DNA of 48,183 nt from Photobacterium halotolerans DSM 18316 (GTDB taxonomy: Bacteria > Pseudomonadota > Gammaproteobacteria > Enterobacterales > Vibrionaceae), in contig NZ_KE384323.1 of assembly GCF_000425165.1 (NCBI RefSeq), forward strand, positions 1 through 48,183, given 5' to 3'. Below are positions 37,054-47,996 of this stretch, in pieces. The notes under the pieces were generated by a model, which made no database searches, was not told where the DNA came from, and saw only the letters and a list, made by a program, of their open reading frames with translations. Every line of letters starts with the position of its first letter. Within the stretch, counting starts at the first letter, position 1. The translations under genes were made by a program, and so were the position numbers.

Positions 37054-39630
37054 TTAGTTGGCAACAATGTTCAGCAGCTTGCCCGGTACGTAAATCACCT
37101 TACGAATGGTTTTATCGTCGGTGAATTTGGTGACGTTCTCGTCTGACAGTGCCAGCGCTTCTACCTGATCTTTGCCGGCATCTGCCGCGACAGTCAGCTT
37201 GGCGCGCAGCTTGCCGTTAACCTGAACTATGATGAGTTTTTCATCTTCCACCATAGCTTGCTCATCGGCAACCGGCCAGTCAGCATGATCCACCTTAGAC
37301 TCACCCAGCGCATGCCACAGCTCAAAGCAGATATGCGGGGTGATTGGGTACAGCATACGGACCACCGCTTTCAGCGCTTCGTCCAGCAGGGCGCGATCCT
37401 GGGCGTTGTCTTGCGGCGCTTTACCCAGCTTGTTCATCAGTTCCATGATAGCTGCGATAGCGGTGTTGAACGTCTGACGACGGCCAATATCATCGCTGAC
37501 TTTGGCGATGGTTTTGTGCACATCACGGCGCAGCGCTTTCTGATCGGCGTTCAGTGCTGAAACATCCAGTGCTTCGACCGCACCTTTTGCGGTATGTTCA
37601 AAGACCAGTTTCCAGACACGTTTCAGGAAGCGGTTGGCGCCTTCCACGCCAGACTCCTGCCACTCCAGTGTCATATCGGCCGGTGAGGCGAACATCATGA
37701 ACAGACGAACGGTATCCGCGCCGTACTTGTCGACCATTTCCTGCGGGTCGATGCCGTTGTTTTTCGACTTCGACATCTTGGTCATGCCGGAGTGCACCAG
37801 CTCGTTACCTTGCTCGTCAGTGGCTTTGGTAATGCGGCCTTTTTCATCGCGCTCCAGCGTCACCTCTGTTGGTGATACCCAGACTTTGGCGCCTTTGTCA
37901 CTGGTGTAGTAGAAGGCATCTGCCAGCACCATGCCCTGACATAACAGCTGTTTGAACGGCTCGTCGCTGGTCACCATACCGCTGTCGCGCAGCAGTTTGT
38001 GGAAGAAGCGAGAGTACAGCAGGTGCATACAGGCGTGTTCAATCCCGCCGATGTACTGATCAACCGGCAGCCAGTAGTTGGCGGCATCAGAGTCCAGCAT
38101 TTCGTCCGCCTGAGGTGAGCAGTAACGCGCGTAATACCAGGACGATTCCATAAAAGTGTCGAAGGTATCGGTTTCACGCAATGCCGGTTCACCGTTAAAG
38201 GTGGTTTCTGCCCAGCGCTTGTCGGCTTTGATCGGGCTGGTCACACCGTCCATCACCACATCTTCCGGCAGGATCACCGGCAGTTGATCGGCAGGGACAG
38301 GATGGACTTCGCCGTCTTGGGTGGTGACCATAGGAATCGGTGCCCCCCAGTAACGCTGGCGGGAAACGCCCCAGTCACGCAGGCGGAAGTTGACGGTTTT
38401 TTTGCCTTTACCTTCGGCTTCCAGCTTGGCGGCAATCGCATCAAACGCCGCCTGGAAATCCAGACCGTCGAACTCGCCAGAGTCGAACAAGACGCCTTTT
38501 TCTGTGTAAGCGGCATCGCTGATATCCAGTTCGCTGCCGTCGGCCGGCTTGATAACCGGGACGATATCCAGCCCGTATTTGGTGGCGAATTCAAAGTCAC
38601 GCTGATCGTGGGCAGGTACGGCCATTACGGCGCCTGTGCCGTAGTCCATCAGTACGAAGTTGGCGACATAGACAGGCACACGGCGGCCATTGAGAGGATG
38701 AACGGCATACAGGCCTGTGGCCATGCCTTTCTTCTCCATGGTAGCCAGTTCGGCCTCTGCCACTTTGGTGTTCTTACACTCTTCAATGAAGGCAGCCAGC
38801 GCAGGATTGTTCTTGGCGGCCAGATCAGCCAGAGGATGACCGGCGGCGATGCCGACGTAAGTCACCCCCATCAGGGTGTCCGGACGTGTGGTATAGACTT
38901 CCAGTGGTGTATCCTGGCCTTCAACGGCGAAGGACAGCTCAACGCCTTCTGAGCGGCCAATCCAGTTGCGCTGCATGGTTTTGACCATCTCAGGCCAGCC
39001 TTCCAGGTTGTCCAGATCGTCCAGCAGCTCCTGGGCGTAGGCCGTGATCTTAATAAACCACTGCGGAATTTCTTTTTGCTCTACCGGGGTATCACAACGC
39101 CAGCAGCAGCCGTCTTCAACCTGCTCGTTGGCCAGTACTGTCTGGTCATTCGGGCACCAGTTCACGGAAGAGGTTTTCTTATAGACCAGGCCTTTGTTAT
39201 ACAGCTTGGTAAAGAATTCCTGCTCCCAGCGGTAGTATTCCGGGGTACAGGTAGCAAACTCACGGTTCCAGTCGTAACCAAAGCCCAGTAATTTGAGCTG
39301 GTTCTTCATGTAGTCGATGTTTTCGTAAGTCCACGGCGCCGGGGCGGTGTTGTTCTTCACTGCCGCATTTTCTGCTGGCAGGCCGAATGCATCCCAGCCG
39401 ATTGGCTGCATCACATTCTTGCCCTGCAGGCGCTGATAACGGGAAATCACATCACCGATGGTGTAGTTACGCACGTGGCCCATGTGCAGACGTCCACTTG
39501 GGTACGGGAACATGGAGAGACAGTAGAATTTTTCTTTATTAGGGTCTTCACTTACAACAAAGGTTTGGTTGTTGTCCCAATGTGCTTGAACTTTAGGTTC
39601 AATGTCCTGTGGACGGTATTGTTCTTGCAT
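37054..39630 (-). CDS. leuS: Leucyl-tRNA synthetase
   Basis: It charges tRNA-Leu with leucine and edits mischarged tRNA. The 858-residue class I enzyme has the HIGH-type motif His49-Met-Gly-His52 ([19 protein letters not shown]), the CP1 editing domain with TTRPDTLMG near residue 248 and the [15 protein letters not shown] block, and KMSKSKNNG near residue 620. It is the first gene of a leuS-lptE-holA unit. Two tRNA-Leu genes lie at the right edge of the window. Confidence 0.98.
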   Translation of the reverse strand: MQEQYRPQDIEPKVQAHWDNNQTFVVSEDPNKEKFYCLSMFPYPSGRLHMGHVRNYTIGDVISRYQRLQGKNVMQPIGWDAFGLPAENAAVKNNTAPAPWTYENIDYMKNQLKLLGFGYDWNREFATCTPEYYRWEQEFFTKLYNKGLVYKKTSSVNWCPNDQTVLANEQVEDGCCWRCDTPVEQKEIPQWFIKITAYAQELLDDLDNLEGWPEMVKTMQRNWIGRSEGVELSFAVEGQDTPLEVYTTRPDTLMGVTYVGIAAGHPLADLAAKNNPALAAFIEECKNTKVAEAELATMEKKGMATGLYAVHPLNGRRVPVYVANFVLMDYGTGAVMAVPAHDQRDFEFATKYGLDIVPVIKPADGSELDISDAAYTEKGVLFDSGEFDGLDFQAAFDAIAAKLEAEGKGKKTVNFRLRDWGVSRQRYWGAPIPMVTTQDGEVHPVPADQLPVILPEDVVMDGVTSPIKADKRWAETTFNGEPALRETDTFDTFMESSWYYARYCSPQADEMLDSDAANYWLPVDQYIGGIEHACMHLLYSRFFHKLLRDSGMVTSDEPFKQLLCQGMVLADAFYYTSDKGAKVWVSPTEVTLERDEKGRITKATDEQGNELVHSGMTKMSKSKNNGIDPQEMVDKYGADTVRLFMMFASPADMTLEWQESGVEGANRFLKRVWKLVFEHTAKGAVEALDVSALNADQKALRRDVHKTIAKVSDDIGRRQTFNTAIAAIMELMNKLGKAPQDNAQDRALLDEALKAVVRMLYPITPHICFELWHALGESKVDHADWPVADEQAMVEDEKLIIVQVNGKLRAKLTVAADAGKDQVEALALSDENVTKFTDDKTIRKVIYVPGKLLNIVAN

Positions 39631-39844
39631 CGATGACTTCCGGAATCGTTGTGAGTTAATACAAACACAGTCAAAATAATCGACATAGAATAACTAAAGG
39701 TAAAGGTAGCAACAATAGCTGAGGCCGAATAGGCCGGTTATTATCATCATTCAGCCACGGATTGCCCGTGCCGGACAGGTTACTGACCCGGCACTATGTG
39801 TCAGGGTGCCTATGTCCGGCGGATTAAGCCTAGGAGAAACTCAC
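39631..39844. other. Divergent intergenic region leuS / ybeL
   Basis: These 214 bases carry the start signals of two divergent genes. I find no T-box, leader peptide or strong terminator. A short palindrome GGCCGAATAGGCC lies at 39742-39754. No promoter is convincing enough to mark. Confidence 0.4.
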
Positions 39845-40327
39845 ATGGCGAAAGAAAAAGATGCGTATGAATCCATGTTGGAAGAGATCACGGAAGCCCT
39901 TAAGCATAGCCCTGATGAACTGAAACATTGGATTGATACCAGTGAAAAATATCGCACCGCAGCCAGTGACATGACCAAAGATGAACTGGCGCTGATCCGT
40001 GCGTATTTCAAACGGGATCTGAAAGAATTCGGGCAAAATGTACAGGAAAGCCCGACCCCTTTCTCTGAAAGTCCGTTTTACAAACTGGTGACCGAGACGA
40101 TTTGGGAGGGGCTGGCTGAGGTGACCGATAAGACACAGCTGGAATGGTTAGAGGTCATGGACGATATCAAGCATCAGGGCATCTATAAAGCCGGTGAAGT
40201 GGTCGGCCTGGGTAACCTGGTCTGCGAGCAGTGCGGACACCATGAACAGTACACGCACGTGCGGACGATTGAGCCTTGTACTAAGTGCGGGCACACCCAG
40301 TTCACCCGTCAGCCTTTAGCTCCGTAA
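39845..40327 (+). CDS. ybeL: YbeL-like zinc-ribbon protein (DUF1451)
   Basis: A 160-residue cytoplasmic protein of unknown function. The N-terminal two thirds are charged and helical (YESMLEEITEALKHSPDELKH onwards); the C-terminus is a zinc ribbon with two CxxC pairs (VCEQCGHHEQYT and PCTKCGHTQF). The internal ATG at 39845 is chosen because AGGAG lies nine bases upstream and MAKEKDAYESML fits the family. E. coli ybeL is likewise divergent from leuS. It is a single-gene unit on the plus strand. Confidence 0.9.
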   Translation: MAKEKDAYESMLEEITEALKHSPDELKHWIDTSEKYRTAASDMTKDELALIRAYFKRDLKEFGQNVQESPTPFSESPFYKLVTETIWEGLAEVTDKTQLEWLEVMDDIKHQGIYKAGEVVGLGNLVCEQCGHHEQYTHVRTIEPCTKCGHTQFTRQPLAP

Positions 40328-40339
40328 ATCCCCGGCTAA

Positions 40340-40366
40340 AAAAACAGGGAGCTGTGGCTCCCTGTC
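40340..40366 (-). terminator. Terminator of the miaB-lnt operon, shared with ybeL
   Basis: ACAGGGAGC at 40343-40351 pairs with GCTCCCTGT at 40356-40364 around TGTG. On the minus strand a TTTTTTT run follows, a strong signal behind lnt; on the plus strand the T run is poor. Confidence 0.88.
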
Positions 40367-40386
40367 TGACACATTTGGTGTTGGCT

Positions 40387-41946
40387 TTAGTGGACACCTT
40401 CCTGTGGGGTGGTGTCTCTGAAATCGCCCCGGCGGCGCTTGATCAGCAGCCAGGAAACGGCAACGGACCAGAGCAGGTACAGGTAAAGCGGCCAGCTGCC
40501 CAGCGTGCTGTAGGGCGTCAGACCCTTGGTCGGGGTCACAGTGGCACGCAGGACACCGGTTTCAAACTGCGGTAGCTCGGCAATGATTTTACCCTGATGA
40601 TCAACCACCGCTGTCACGCCTGTGTTAGTGGCCCGCAGTAAAGGTTTTCCTGTCTCCAGTGCCCGCATCTGGGCAATTTCCATGTGCTGGTGCGGACCGA
40701 TGGAGCGGCCGAACCAGGCATCATTGGACAGGGTCAGCAGCATGTCGGTGCCCATGCCCACATTCTGGCGAACCTGCTCGCTGAAGGCGATTTCGTAGCA
40801 CAAGGCCGGAGCCAGCGCATAACCTTTGGCTTCCAGATTGGTCTGGACAAAACTGCCGCGGCTGAATGATGACATCGGCAGATTGAAAAACGGGGCAATC
40901 GGGCGCAGTAAATCACCGAAAGGCACAAACTCACCAAACGGCAGCAAGTGGTGCTTGCTGTACCGGCTGGCGGTATCGTAGTGGTATTGACCGTCACGGT
41001 TGACACCCAGCGTCAGTATATTGTTGAAGAACTCACCCTGTTCGGTTTTATCAAGCACGCCTGTAATCACCGCACTTTGATTTAAACGGGCGGCTTCATC
41101 GAGATGACTGAGGAAGGTTTCCACCTGTTTTTCCAGAGCGGGGATCGCCGCTTCCGGCCAGATAATGATATCGGCATCCCAGTTTTCACGGGTGAGATCT
41201 AAGTATTTCATCAGGGTTGGCCAGCGCTGCTCAGGCTGCCACTTCAGAGCCTGCGGGACATTGCCTTGCACCAGCGCGACCTTGACCGGTTTGTACGGTT
41301 CAGGCTGAACCCATTCAATGCCTTTCGCCTGATACGCCAGCAGCAAGACCAGTACCGGTACGGTCAGGGGGCGCCAGTTGCGGTAATAGCCGGCGGCGAC
41401 CAGCGCACCACAACTCAGCACCAGTGCAAGTGTCAGGCCTTCAACCCCCAGTATTGGCGCGAAACTGGCCAGCGGGCCGTGAATTTGCCCGTAACCCATC
41501 CACAACCAGGGAAATCCGGTAAACAACCAGCCTCTGACCCAGTCCAGCAGCAGCCAGAAAACCGGCCCCAGCAGCATCAGCTGGTGGAAAGGTCTGCCCT
41601 GACCGAACCGGGCAAACAAGGCGCCAAACAAGGCAGGGTAGAGCGCCAGATAACCGACCAGCAGCACCATAAGGAACAGACCGGCAATGACGGGCATGCC
41701 GCCAAAGTCGGCAATACTGACATGTACCCACCAAACGCCACTGCCGAATAATCCTAACCCCCATGACAAACCTGTCCAGAAGGCGGTTTTAGGGCGTTGA
41801 TTCTGCAGCAGAGTAAAGAAAATAATCAGGGAGAGCGGGGCGAGATACCAGAGCTTATAAGGGGCGAAAGACAGGGTTGCCAGTGCGCCGGAAGGGACGG
41901 CCAGTAGCAGCCGTCCTGTCAGGTTTAGATTGTCGATTCGTCTCAT
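40387..41946 (-). CDS. lnt: Apolipoprotein N-acyltransferase
   Basis: It adds the third acyl chain to the N-terminal cysteine of lipoproteins in the inner membrane. The 519-residue protein has about seven helices in its first 210 residues and one at the C-terminus, around a periplasmic nitrilase domain with catalytic Glu265 (WPEAAIP), Lys331 ([11 protein letters not shown]) and Cys383 (ALCYEIAF). The ATG overlaps the corC stop as TGATG. It serves the lipoproteins encoded nearby (MltD, BamC, RlpA, LptE). Confidence 0.97.
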   Translation of the reverse strand: MRRIDNLNLTGRLLLAVPSGALATLSFAPYKLWYLAPLSLIIFFTLLQNQRPKTAFWTGLSWGLGLFGSGVWWVHVSIADFGGMPVIAGLFLMVLLVGYLALYPALFGALFARFGQGRPFHQLMLLGPVFWLLLDWVRGWLFTGFPWLWMGYGQIHGPLASFAPILGVEGLTLALVLSCGALVAAGYYRNWRPLTVPVLVLLLAYQAKGIEWVQPEPYKPVKVALVQGNVPQALKWQPEQRWPTLMKYLDLTRENWDADIIIWPEAAIPALEKQVETFLSHLDEAARLNQSAVITGVLDKTEQGEFFNNILTLGVNRDGQYHYDTASRYSKHHLLPFGEFVPFGDLLRPIAPFFNLPMSSFSRGSFVQTNLEAKGYALAPALCYEIAFSEQVRQNVGMGTDMLLTLSNDAWFGRSIGPHQHMEIAQMRALETGKPLLRATNTGVTAVVDHQGKIIAELPQFETGVLRATVTPTKGLTPYSTLGSWPLYLYLLWSVAVSWLLIKRRRGDFRDTTPQEGVH

Positions 41947-42818
41947 CAGGGCGTCATCGTTGGTTGGTGTGCCTCCTGTGGCACTGTCACTTGTAATTGG
42001 ATGACCCGGCGGCTGTCTGCGGCGGTGACTTTGAACGCATAGCCTTCCAGTTCGACCACTTCACCACGGGCAGGCAGGTGACCAAAGCTGGTCATGACCA
42101 GTCCGCCAATGGTGTCGATATCGTTAGCACTGAAGTTGGTCTGGAACAGTTTGTTGAAGTCATCGATAGTGGTCAATGCTTTCACATTCCAGGTGTGCTT
42201 ACTGAGCTGACGGATGTCCTGTTCTTCTTCATCGTCGAATTCATCTTCGATTTCACCAACGATTTGCTCCAGAATATCCTCAATGGTGATCAAGCCGGAT
42301 ACGCCACCAAACTCATCGACCACTATGGCCATGTGGTAGCGTTCTTCCCGAAATTCTTTCAGCAGGCGATCCACCCGCTTGCTTTCCGGCACAACAACTG
42401 CCGGGCGCAGAATGGCGCTGAGGTCAAATGGCTCGCTGTCCGGGCGCAGGTAGCGCAGCAGATCTTTAGCCAGAAGAATACCTTCAACGTGGTCTTTATC
42501 ATCACTGATGACCGGGTAGCGCGAGTGCTGGGCATCAACAATGATATCAATGAGGTCTTCAACCTTCTGTGAACGCTCTATGGTGGTCATTTGGGAGCGG
42601 GGAATCATGATATCCCGAACCCGCATCTCAGAAATCTGAATCACACCTTCGAGCATGTCGCGTGTGTGATGATCAATCAGATCATTTTCTTCGGAATCAC
42701 GGATCACATCGACCAGTTCTTCCTTATTCTGAGGTTCGCCCTGAAAGAGCTGGCCAATACGTTCAAAGAAGGTCTTTCGACTCGGACCGTCAGAATTTTG
42801 GGGGTTATCGTCGTTCAT
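41946..42818 (-). CDS. corC: CorC-like CBS-domain protein
   Basis: A 290-residue cytoplasmic protein with two CBS domains (about residues 68-185; [23 protein letters not shown] and [23 protein letters not shown]) and a C-terminal CorC/HlyC transporter-associated domain (about 205-285). E. coli CorC (YbeX) was linked to Mg2+/Co2+ efflux and more recently to ribosome-related phenotypes, so the role is open. It is coupled to lnt, as in E. coli. A small GC-rich hairpin (42856-42881) lies in its leader. Confidence 0.93.
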   Translation of the reverse strand: MNDDNPQNSDGPSRKTFFERIGQLFQGEPQNKEELVDVIRDSEENDLIDHHTRDMLEGVIQISEMRVRDIMIPRSQMTTIERSQKVEDLIDIIVDAQHSRYPVISDDKDHVEGILLAKDLLRYLRPDSEPFDLSAILRPAVVVPESKRVDRLLKEFREERYHMAIVVDEFGGVSGLITIEDILEQIVGEIEDEFDDEEEQDIRQLSKHTWNVKALTTIDDFNKLFQTNFSANDIDTIGGLVMTSFGHLPARGEVVELEGYAFKVTAADSRRVIQLQVTVPQEAHQPTMTP

Positions 42819-42914
42819 TGCTTTCTATTCAAATATGTGGACAGAGCCACGGAAGGTCGGCGTCGCCACGGCGCAGCCGACAGTATCTTAGCCAAAGACA
42901 GCCACAAGCTGATG

Positions 42915-43379
42915 TTAGTATTGGTCAGCTTCGTAAGGATTGGCAAACCCTAAACCTTGCATTATCTCGGTTTCCAGGGCTTCCATTTCTTCGGCTTCTT
43001 CGTCATCTATATGGTCATAACCTAGCAGATGAAGTGAGCCGTGTACAACCATATGTGCCCAGTGGGCAAACAAGGGTTTACTTTGCTCCAGCGCCTCACT
43101 TTCAACCACCTGACGGCAGATAATCAGATCGCCCAACAGCTCCAGCTCCACACCCGGAGGCGCTTCAAACGGAAAAGACAGCACATTGGTTGGCTTGTCC
43201 TTGCCCCGGTATTCACTGTTGAGTGCCTGGCTTTCGGCTTCGTCAACCAGTCGCACAGTCACTTCGGCTTCGGTTTGAAACGGGGTCACCGCCGCGTCCA
43301 GCCAGCGCTGAAAATCAGCCTCAGCCGGCATGCCACTCTCATCAGCGGTGGCAAGCTGTAAATCCAGATAAATAGCCAT
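42915..43379 (-). CDS. ybeY: Endoribonuclease YbeY
   Basis: A zinc-dependent endoribonuclease for 16S rRNA 3'-end maturation and ribosome quality control. The 154-residue protein has the metal motif His113-x3-His117-x5-His123 ([11 protein letters not shown]) and the conserved [15 protein letters not shown] block. It follows ybeZ by eight bases; YbeZ and YbeY are conserved partners. Confidence 0.97.
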   Translation of the reverse strand: MAIYLDLQLATADESGMPAEADFQRWLDAAVTPFQTEAEVTVRLVDEAESQALNSEYRGKDKPTNVLSFPFEAPPGVELELLGDLIICRQVVESEALEQSKPLFAHWAHMVVHGSLHLLGYDHIDDEEAEEMEALETEIMQGLGFANPYEADQY

Positions 43380-43387
43380 CTGTAAGA

Positions 43388-44449
43388 TTATTCCGTTTCA
43401 GGACTGGCCTGACGCGCTTCCTGCTGGTCGCGACGGCGTTGTTCAGCCAGTTTTCGTTGCTTCTGATCTTCGCTCTCCCAGGCTTCATACGCCTGGACGA
43501 TACGAGCCACAACAGGGTGGCGAACCACGTCAGTGGCCTGGAAAAAGTTAAAGCTGATTTCATCCACATCGGCCAGCACTTCAATGGCATGGCGCAGCCC
43601 GGATCGCGCCCCGCGCGGCAAGTCGATCTGGGTCACATCCCCGGTGATCACGGCACGCGAGTTAAAGCCGATACGGGTCAGGAACATTTTCATCTGCTCT
43701 ACAGTCGTATTCTGGCTTTCATCAAGAATAATGAAGGCATCGTTCAGTGTCCGGCCGCGCATGTACGCCAGCGGTGCCACTTCAATGACATTACGCTCAA
43801 TCAGTTTTTCTACCCGCTCAAAACCCAGCATTTCGAACAAGGCATCGTAAAGCGGGCGCAGATACGGATCGACCTTCTGGCTCAGATCCCCCGGCAGGAA
43901 GCCCAGTTTTTCACCGGCTTCCACGGCAGGGCGGGTCAGCAGAATACGGCGGATTTCCTGGCGCTCCAGTGCATCAACCGCAGCGGCAACCGCCAGGTAG
44001 GTTTTCCCCGTACCGGCAGGACCAATACCGAAGGTGATGTCGTGACCGACCATATTGGCAATGTACTGTGCCTGGTTCGGTGTCCGCGGTTTGATCACGC
44101 CTTTTTTGGTCTTGATGTGAATTTCTTTACCGTAAGGGATGCTTGAACTCACATCTTGCTCCAGCACACCCGATTCTTTAATGGCCAGATGAATGTGCTC
44201 AGGCTCAATATCCGGGATCACGTTGCGCACCGGTGCGGTGTCAACATACAGATTCTTAAGGATATTGGCCGTGGCTTCGGCAGTGTGCGGCTGACCCACT
44301 ATGCTGAAATTGTGGCTGCGGTGGTTAATTTCAACGCCCAGACGGCGTTCCAGCTGCTTGATATTGTCGTCGAAAGGACCGCAAAGGCTGGCCAGGCGGT
44401 GGTTATCGGCGGGTTCGAGATTCAGTTCAACAGTAATAATTTTGCTCAA
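43388..44449 (-). CDS. ybeZ: PhoH-like ATPase YbeZ
   Basis: A 353-residue PhoH-family ATPase with Walker A GPAGTGKT near 138-145 and Walker B FIILDES, the latter after [10 protein letters not shown]. It is thought to act with YbeY in rRNA processing. The start codon is TTG at 44449, with GAGG six bases upstream; the N-terminus [28 protein letters not shown] aligns with E. coli YbeZ. An eight-base hairpin (44466-44489) lies between miaB and this gene. Confidence 0.95.
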   Translation of the reverse strand: MSKIITVELNLEPADNHRLASLCGPFDDNIKQLERRLGVEINHRSHNFSIVGQPHTAEATANILKNLYVDTAPVRNVIPDIEPEHIHLAIKESGVLEQDVSSSIPYGKEIHIKTKKGVIKPRTPNQAQYIANMVGHDITFGIGPAGTGKTYLAVAAAVDALERQEIRRILLTRPAVEAGEKLGFLPGDLSQKVDPYLRPLYDALFEMLGFERVEKLIERNVIEVAPLAYMRGRTLNDAFIILDESQNTTVEQMKMFLTRIGFNSRAVITGDVTQIDLPRGARSGLRHAIEVLADVDEISFNFFQATDVVRHPVVARIVQAYEAWESEDQKQRKLAEQRRRDQQEARQASPETE

Positions 44450-44465
44450 GATTTGCCTCTCTGTG

Positions 44466-44489
44466 GGCCACCCACTGTGACGGGTGGCC
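44466..44489 (-). other. Hairpin between miaB and ybeZ
   Basis: GGCCACCC at 44466-44473 pairs perfectly with GGGTGGCC at 44482-44489 around an eight-base loop. There is no T run, so it is unlikely to be a full terminator; it may be a processing or stability element in the operon mRNA. Confidence 0.5.
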
Positions 44490-44527
44490 GGAATAGTTGG
44501 GCACAGGCAGAAATTTCTGTCCTCTTA

Positions 44528-45952
44528 TTAAGGAGTATAAACGCCTACACCTAATTGATCTTCTTTACGGGTTTTCTCCATGATCTCGCTGGGGGACATG
44601 GCAATGCGCAGGTTCATGTCTGCTTCAGTACGGACAAGCTCACCACGCAGGGAATTGTTGAAGACATCTGTGATTCTGACATCAACAAATTGGCCGATCA
44701 AATCCACTGAACCTTCAAAGTTCACCACACGGTTGTTCTCAGTACGGCCGCGCAGCTCCATGATGTTCTTTTTCGATGGCCCTTCCACCAGAATACGCTG
44801 TTCAGTGCCCAGCATCTGGCGGGAGTAGCGCATTGCCTGCGCATTGATCTGCTGCTGCAGTTCATACAAACGCGCTTTCTTCACTTCTTCAGACAGATCA
44901 CAAGGGTAATCGGCCGCTGGTGTCCCCGGACGGGCTGAATAAATGAAGCTGAAGCTCATGTCAAAGTCGACATCGCGGATCAGCTTCATGGTGTCCTGGA
45001 AGTCCTGATCAGACTCACCCGGGAAAGCGACGATAAAGTCGGAGCTGATGGTGATGTCCGGACGAGCCTTACGCAGCTTGCGGATCTTGGACTTATATTC
45101 GATGGCGGTATGAGGTCGCTTCATCATCGCCAGGATACGGTCGGAACCGCTCTGAACCGGCAGGTGCAGGAAGCTGACGACTTCCGGCGTGTCTTCATAA
45201 ACGGCAATGATGTCGTCGGTGAACTCAATCGGATGGCTGGTGGTATAACGAATGCGATCGATACCGTCAATTGCTGCCACCAGGCGCAATAGCTCAGCGA
45301 ATGTAGCGATCTCGCCATCGTGTGTCTCACCGCGGAAGGCGTTCACATTCTGGCCCAGCAGGTTAACTTCACGCACGCCTTGCTCTGCCAGCTGAGCAAT
45401 TTCAAACAATACGTCATCGAGCGGACGGCTGACTTCTTCACCACGGGTGTATGGCACTACACAGAAAGTACAGTACTTGGAGCAACCTTCCATGATAGAG
45501 ACGAACGCGGTAGGGCCTTCGGCCCGTGGTTCAGGAAGACGGTCGAATTTCTCGATTTCCGGGAAAGAGATGTCCATGACCGGCGCATCGGAAGACTGCG
45601 ATTTGCTGATCATTTCAGGCAGACGGTGCAGCGTCTGCGGGCCAAAGATCACATCGACATAGGGCGCGCGGTCGCGGATGGAATCCCCTTCCTGAGTAGC
45701 GACACAGCCGCCTACACCAATCACCAGGCCGGGCTTTTTGTCTTTCAGCGTTTTCCAGCGGCCCAACTGGTGGAAGACTTTTTCCTGTGCCTTTTCGCGA
45801 ATAGAGCAGGTGTTAAGTAGCAGTACATCGGCTTCTGCTGGTTCTTCTGTTAATTCATAACCGCCATTGGCGTTGAGAAGATCGGCCATCTTGGATGAAT
45901 CGTATTCATTCATCTGACAACCCCAGGTTTTGATAAGCAGTTTCTTCGCCAT
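44528..45952 (-). CDS. miaB: tRNA-2-methylthio-N6-isopentenyladenosine synthase MiaB
   Basis: A radical-SAM methylthiotransferase that modifies adenosine 37 of tRNAs reading UNN codons. The 474-residue protein carries the UPF0004 domain cysteines Cys12, Cys49 and Cys83, the radical-SAM motif Cys157-x3-Cys161-x2-Cys164 (CSKYCTFC) and a C-terminal TRAM domain (about 378-441). It is first in miaB-ybeZ-ybeY-corC-lnt, divergent from ubiF as in E. coli. tRNA-Trp in this window is a plausible substrate. Confidence 0.98.
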   Translation of the reverse strand: MAKKLLIKTWGCQMNEYDSSKMADLLNANGGYELTEEPAEADVLLLNTCSIREKAQEKVFHQLGRWKTLKDKKPGLVIGVGGCVATQEGDSIRDRAPYVDVIFGPQTLHRLPEMISKSQSSDAPVMDISFPEIEKFDRLPEPRAEGPTAFVSIMEGCSKYCTFCVVPYTRGEEVSRPLDDVLFEIAQLAEQGVREVNLLGQNVNAFRGETHDGEIATFAELLRLVAAIDGIDRIRYTTSHPIEFTDDIIAVYEDTPEVVSFLHLPVQSGSDRILAMMKRPHTAIEYKSKIRKLRKARPDITISSDFIVAFPGESDQDFQDTMKLIRDVDFDMSFSFIYSARPGTPAADYPCDLSEEVKKARLYELQQQINAQAMRYSRQMLGTEQRILVEGPSKKNIMELRGRTENNRVVNFEGSVDLIGQFVDVRITDVFNNSLRGELVRTEADMNLRIAMSPSEIMEKTRKEDQLGVGVYTP

Positions 45953-46049
45953 GTCTAACTCTTCACTCGTAGTGTTAATTCAGTGCATTTACGTTGCGTT
46001 TGCAGCGTCAGAGGTCGCCTCTGGGGCCGCCTTAAATTGCAAGCCGCGT

Positions 46050-46078
46050 ATTGTACTGCTTTCGACCCGGCGTGACCA
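46050..46078 (-). promoter_or_regulatory. Candidate promoter of the miaB operon
   Basis: On the minus strand TGGTCA (46073-46078) and TACAAT (46050-46055) are 17 bases apart, about 100 bases before miaB. The rest of the 302-base gap to ubiF holds two hairpins, CTGAT/ATCAG near 46089-46105 and TTGGCAC/GTGCCAA at 46134-46160, neither with a T run, and no gene. Confidence 0.45.
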
Positions 46079-46254
46079 GATCATCCATGCTGATTATAAA
46101 ATCAGCAGCAGGCGTGTTTCTGACCTGTGGCAATTGGCACAGATCAAGCTTCAGTGCCAAAGATGGCAGAAAAGCGAGCGCAGAAAGTGTTGAGTGTAGT
46201 AAACCCGCGTAAAGCCGTTAGAATGTCGGCAGAGTAATGAGATGAGATACCTGC

Positions 46255-47415
46255 ATGGAACAGTTTGATATTGTGATTGCTGGCGGCGGCATGGTGGGTG
46301 CAGCGGCAGCATTGGGAATGGCCCGGCAGGGACGCAGAGTGGCGGTGATTGAAGGTCAGCCTCCGGTGCCTTTTGATTCCGCCCAGGAGATGGATCTGCG
46401 TGTGTCTGCCATTTCTGCTCAGTCGGTCACTCTGCTGAACCGCCTGGGGGCATGGCCACATATCCAGGCCATGAGGATGTGCCCTTTCCGGCGTCTGGAA
46501 ACCTGGGAGCACCCGGAATGCCGCACCCGTTTTCATGCCAGTGATCTCGGCTTAGCTGAGCTGGGCTTTATGGTGGAGAACCGTTTAATTCAGCTGGGTC
46601 TGTGGCAGGCGTTTGAGGCTTATTCCAATCTGTCACTGATCTGTCCTGCCCGTTTAGCGCATTTTCAGCGTGTTGATGAAGGGTACCAGGTCACACTGGA
46701 TAACGGCCAGGTGCTGCAGACCCGATGGCTGGTGGGCGCTGATGGTGCCAACTCCCGCGTACGCCAGCAGGCCAATATCGGCATCACAGCCTGGGATTAT
46801 CGTCAGCATTGCCTGCTGATCAATGTTGAAACCGCCTTGCCCCAGCAGGATATTACCTGGCAGCAGTTTACGCCGCACGGCCCTCGCTCTTTCCTGCCGA
46901 TGCCGGGCCACAACGGATCGCTGGTCTGGTATGACAGTCCTCAGCGGATCAAACAGCTATCGGCCATGTCGGCGGAGCAACTGGAAAAAGCGGTGCGGAG
47001 TGAATTTCCTGCTGAACTCGGCGCCGTTCGTGTGCTGAACAAAGGCAGTTTTCCGCTGACACGCCGCCACGCCCAGTCTTACTATAAAGACGGGATCGTT
47101 TTGCTGGGCGATGCCGCGCATACCATTAATCCGCTGGCGGGGCAGGGAGTCAATCTCGGCTTTAAGGACGTTGATGTGCTGCTTGATGAAATGGCGCACG
47201 GCGGAGAGTTCTGGTTCGAAGAGCCGGTTCTCCAGCGCTACCAGAGGCGGCGCAGACCCGATAACCTGATGATGCAGACCGGGATGGATGTGTTTTACTG
47301 TGCCTTCAGCAATGATTTGAAACCCGTTGCCTTACTGCGAAACCTAGGCCTTAAACTGGCCGAGCATACCGGACCGCTGAAACATCAAGTACTGAAGTAT
47401 GCGCTAGGATTGTAA
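46255..47415 (+). CDS. ubiF: 3-demethoxyubiquinol 3-hydroxylase (UbiF-type FAD monooxygenase)
   Basis: A flavoprotein of ubiquinone synthesis, hydroxylating C6 of the demethoxyquinol. The 386-residue protein has the FAD-binding dinucleotide motif VIAGGGMVGAAAALG near 8-22, the DG motif VGADGANSRVR near 160-170 and the second FAD motif LLGDAAHTINPLAGQGVNLG near 284-303. Assignment as UbiF rather than UbiH or VisC rests on overall similarity and the E. coli position next to miaB and the gln-leu-met tRNA operon. The ribosome site is weak (GAGAT). Confidence 0.93.
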   Translation: MEQFDIVIAGGGMVGAAAALGMARQGRRVAVIEGQPPVPFDSAQEMDLRVSAISAQSVTLLNRLGAWPHIQAMRMCPFRRLETWEHPECRTRFHASDLGLAELGFMVENRLIQLGLWQAFEAYSNLSLICPARLAHFQRVDEGYQVTLDNGQVLQTRWLVGADGANSRVRQQANIGITAWDYRQHCLLINVETALPQQDITWQQFTPHGPRSFLPMPGHNGSLVWYDSPQRIKQLSAMSAEQLEKAVRSEFPAELGAVRVLNKGSFPLTRRHAQSYYKDGIVLLGDAAHTINPLAGQGVNLGFKDVDVLLDEMAHGGEFWFEEPVLQRYQRRRRPDNLMMQTGMDVFYCAFSNDLKPVALLRNLGLKLAEHTGPLKHQVLKYALGL

Positions 47416-47439
47416 GATTTTGTTTTTATTCGATTTTAT

Positions 47440-47463
47440 AAGCCACCACAGTGTGGCTTTTTT
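47440..47463 (+). terminator. Terminator of ubiF
   Basis: AAGCCAC at 47440-47446 pairs with GTGGCTT at 47453-47459 around a six-base loop, followed by TTTT. Confidence 0.82.
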
Positions 47464-47527
47464 ACTGCGTGTGGAATAGAGACGTGAACAAAGAGAGGCG
47501 TTGGAGCGGGCTGTGTTTTTCAGGTAT

Positions 47528-47557
47528 AAAAAAACCAGCCAAAGCGCTGGTTTTTTT
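47528..47557 (-). terminator. Terminator of the minus-strand tRNA operon
   Basis: AAAAAAACCAGC at 47528-47539 pairs with GCTGGTTTTTTT at 47546-47557 around a six-base loop. On the minus strand it lies about 60 bases past the last tRNA-Leu and ends in seven T. It could also stop plus-strand read-through from ubiF. Confidence 0.88.
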
Positions 47558-47615
47558 ATAGATATTACTGCTAGTAATACCCAGATGTTTTACAACCCCT
47601 GCCTGAACAGGAAGT

Positions 47616-47702
47616 TGGTGCGGAGGGAGAGACTTGAACTCTCACGTCCTTGCGGACACTAGCACCTGAAGCTAGCGCGTCTACCAATTCCGCCACCACC
47701 GC
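47616..47702 (-). tRNA. tRNA-Leu (CAG), copy 1
   Basis: An 87-base class II tRNA with encoded CCA (47616-47618), anticodon loop TTCAGGT (CAG), a long variable arm with stem GTCC/GGAC, and T loop GTTCAAGTC. It closely resembles E. coli tRNA-Leu(CAG). It is the last gene of the minus-strand tRNA operon. Confidence 0.96.
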
Positions 47703-47760
47703 AACATGGTGAAAGAGACTCAGTCTCTAACTTTTTTGACACTTTGGCTCAGCATCAAGA

Positions 47761-47835
47761 TGGCAGGGCTACCTGGATTCGAACCAGGGAATGGCGGCAT
47801 CAAAAGCCGCTGCCTTACCGCTTGGCGATAGCCCT
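47761..47835 (-). tRNA. tRNA-Gln (TTG), copy 1
   Basis: A 75-base tRNA with CCA at 47761-47763, acceptor AGGGCTA/TAGCCCT, anticodon loop TTTTGAT (TTG) and T loop GTTCGAATC. It is identical to copy 2 at the window edge. It lies between the two tRNA-Leu genes. Confidence 0.96.
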
Positions 47836-47864
47836 AAAGTCTCAGAACAATATCAAAAGTCAAT

Positions 47865-47951
47865 TGGTGCGGAGGGAGAGACTTGAACTCTCACGCCCTT
47901 GCGGGCACTAGCACCTGAAGCTAGCGCGTCTACCAATTCCGCCACCACCGC
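47865..47951 (-). tRNA. tRNA-Leu (CAG), copy 2
   Basis: An 87-base tRNA like copy 1, with CCA at 47865-47867 and anticodon CAG. It differs only in the variable-arm stem, GCCC/GGGC here against GTCC/GGAC in copy 1, a compensated base-pair change. Confidence 0.96.
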
Positions 47952-47996
47952 GTGTATTGACTCTGTTCCATTTTCAACCTTGGTAGGGGATGAAAA

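Noticed and set aside
39631..39844. Possible T-box or leucine leader peptide before leuS
   Set aside because: No T-box sequence, no run of Leu codons and no attenuator hairpin is present in the leader.
45930..46193. 87-codon frame between miaB and ubiF
   Set aside because: It starts inside the miaB gene on the other strand, lacks a ribosome site and has no family resemblance.
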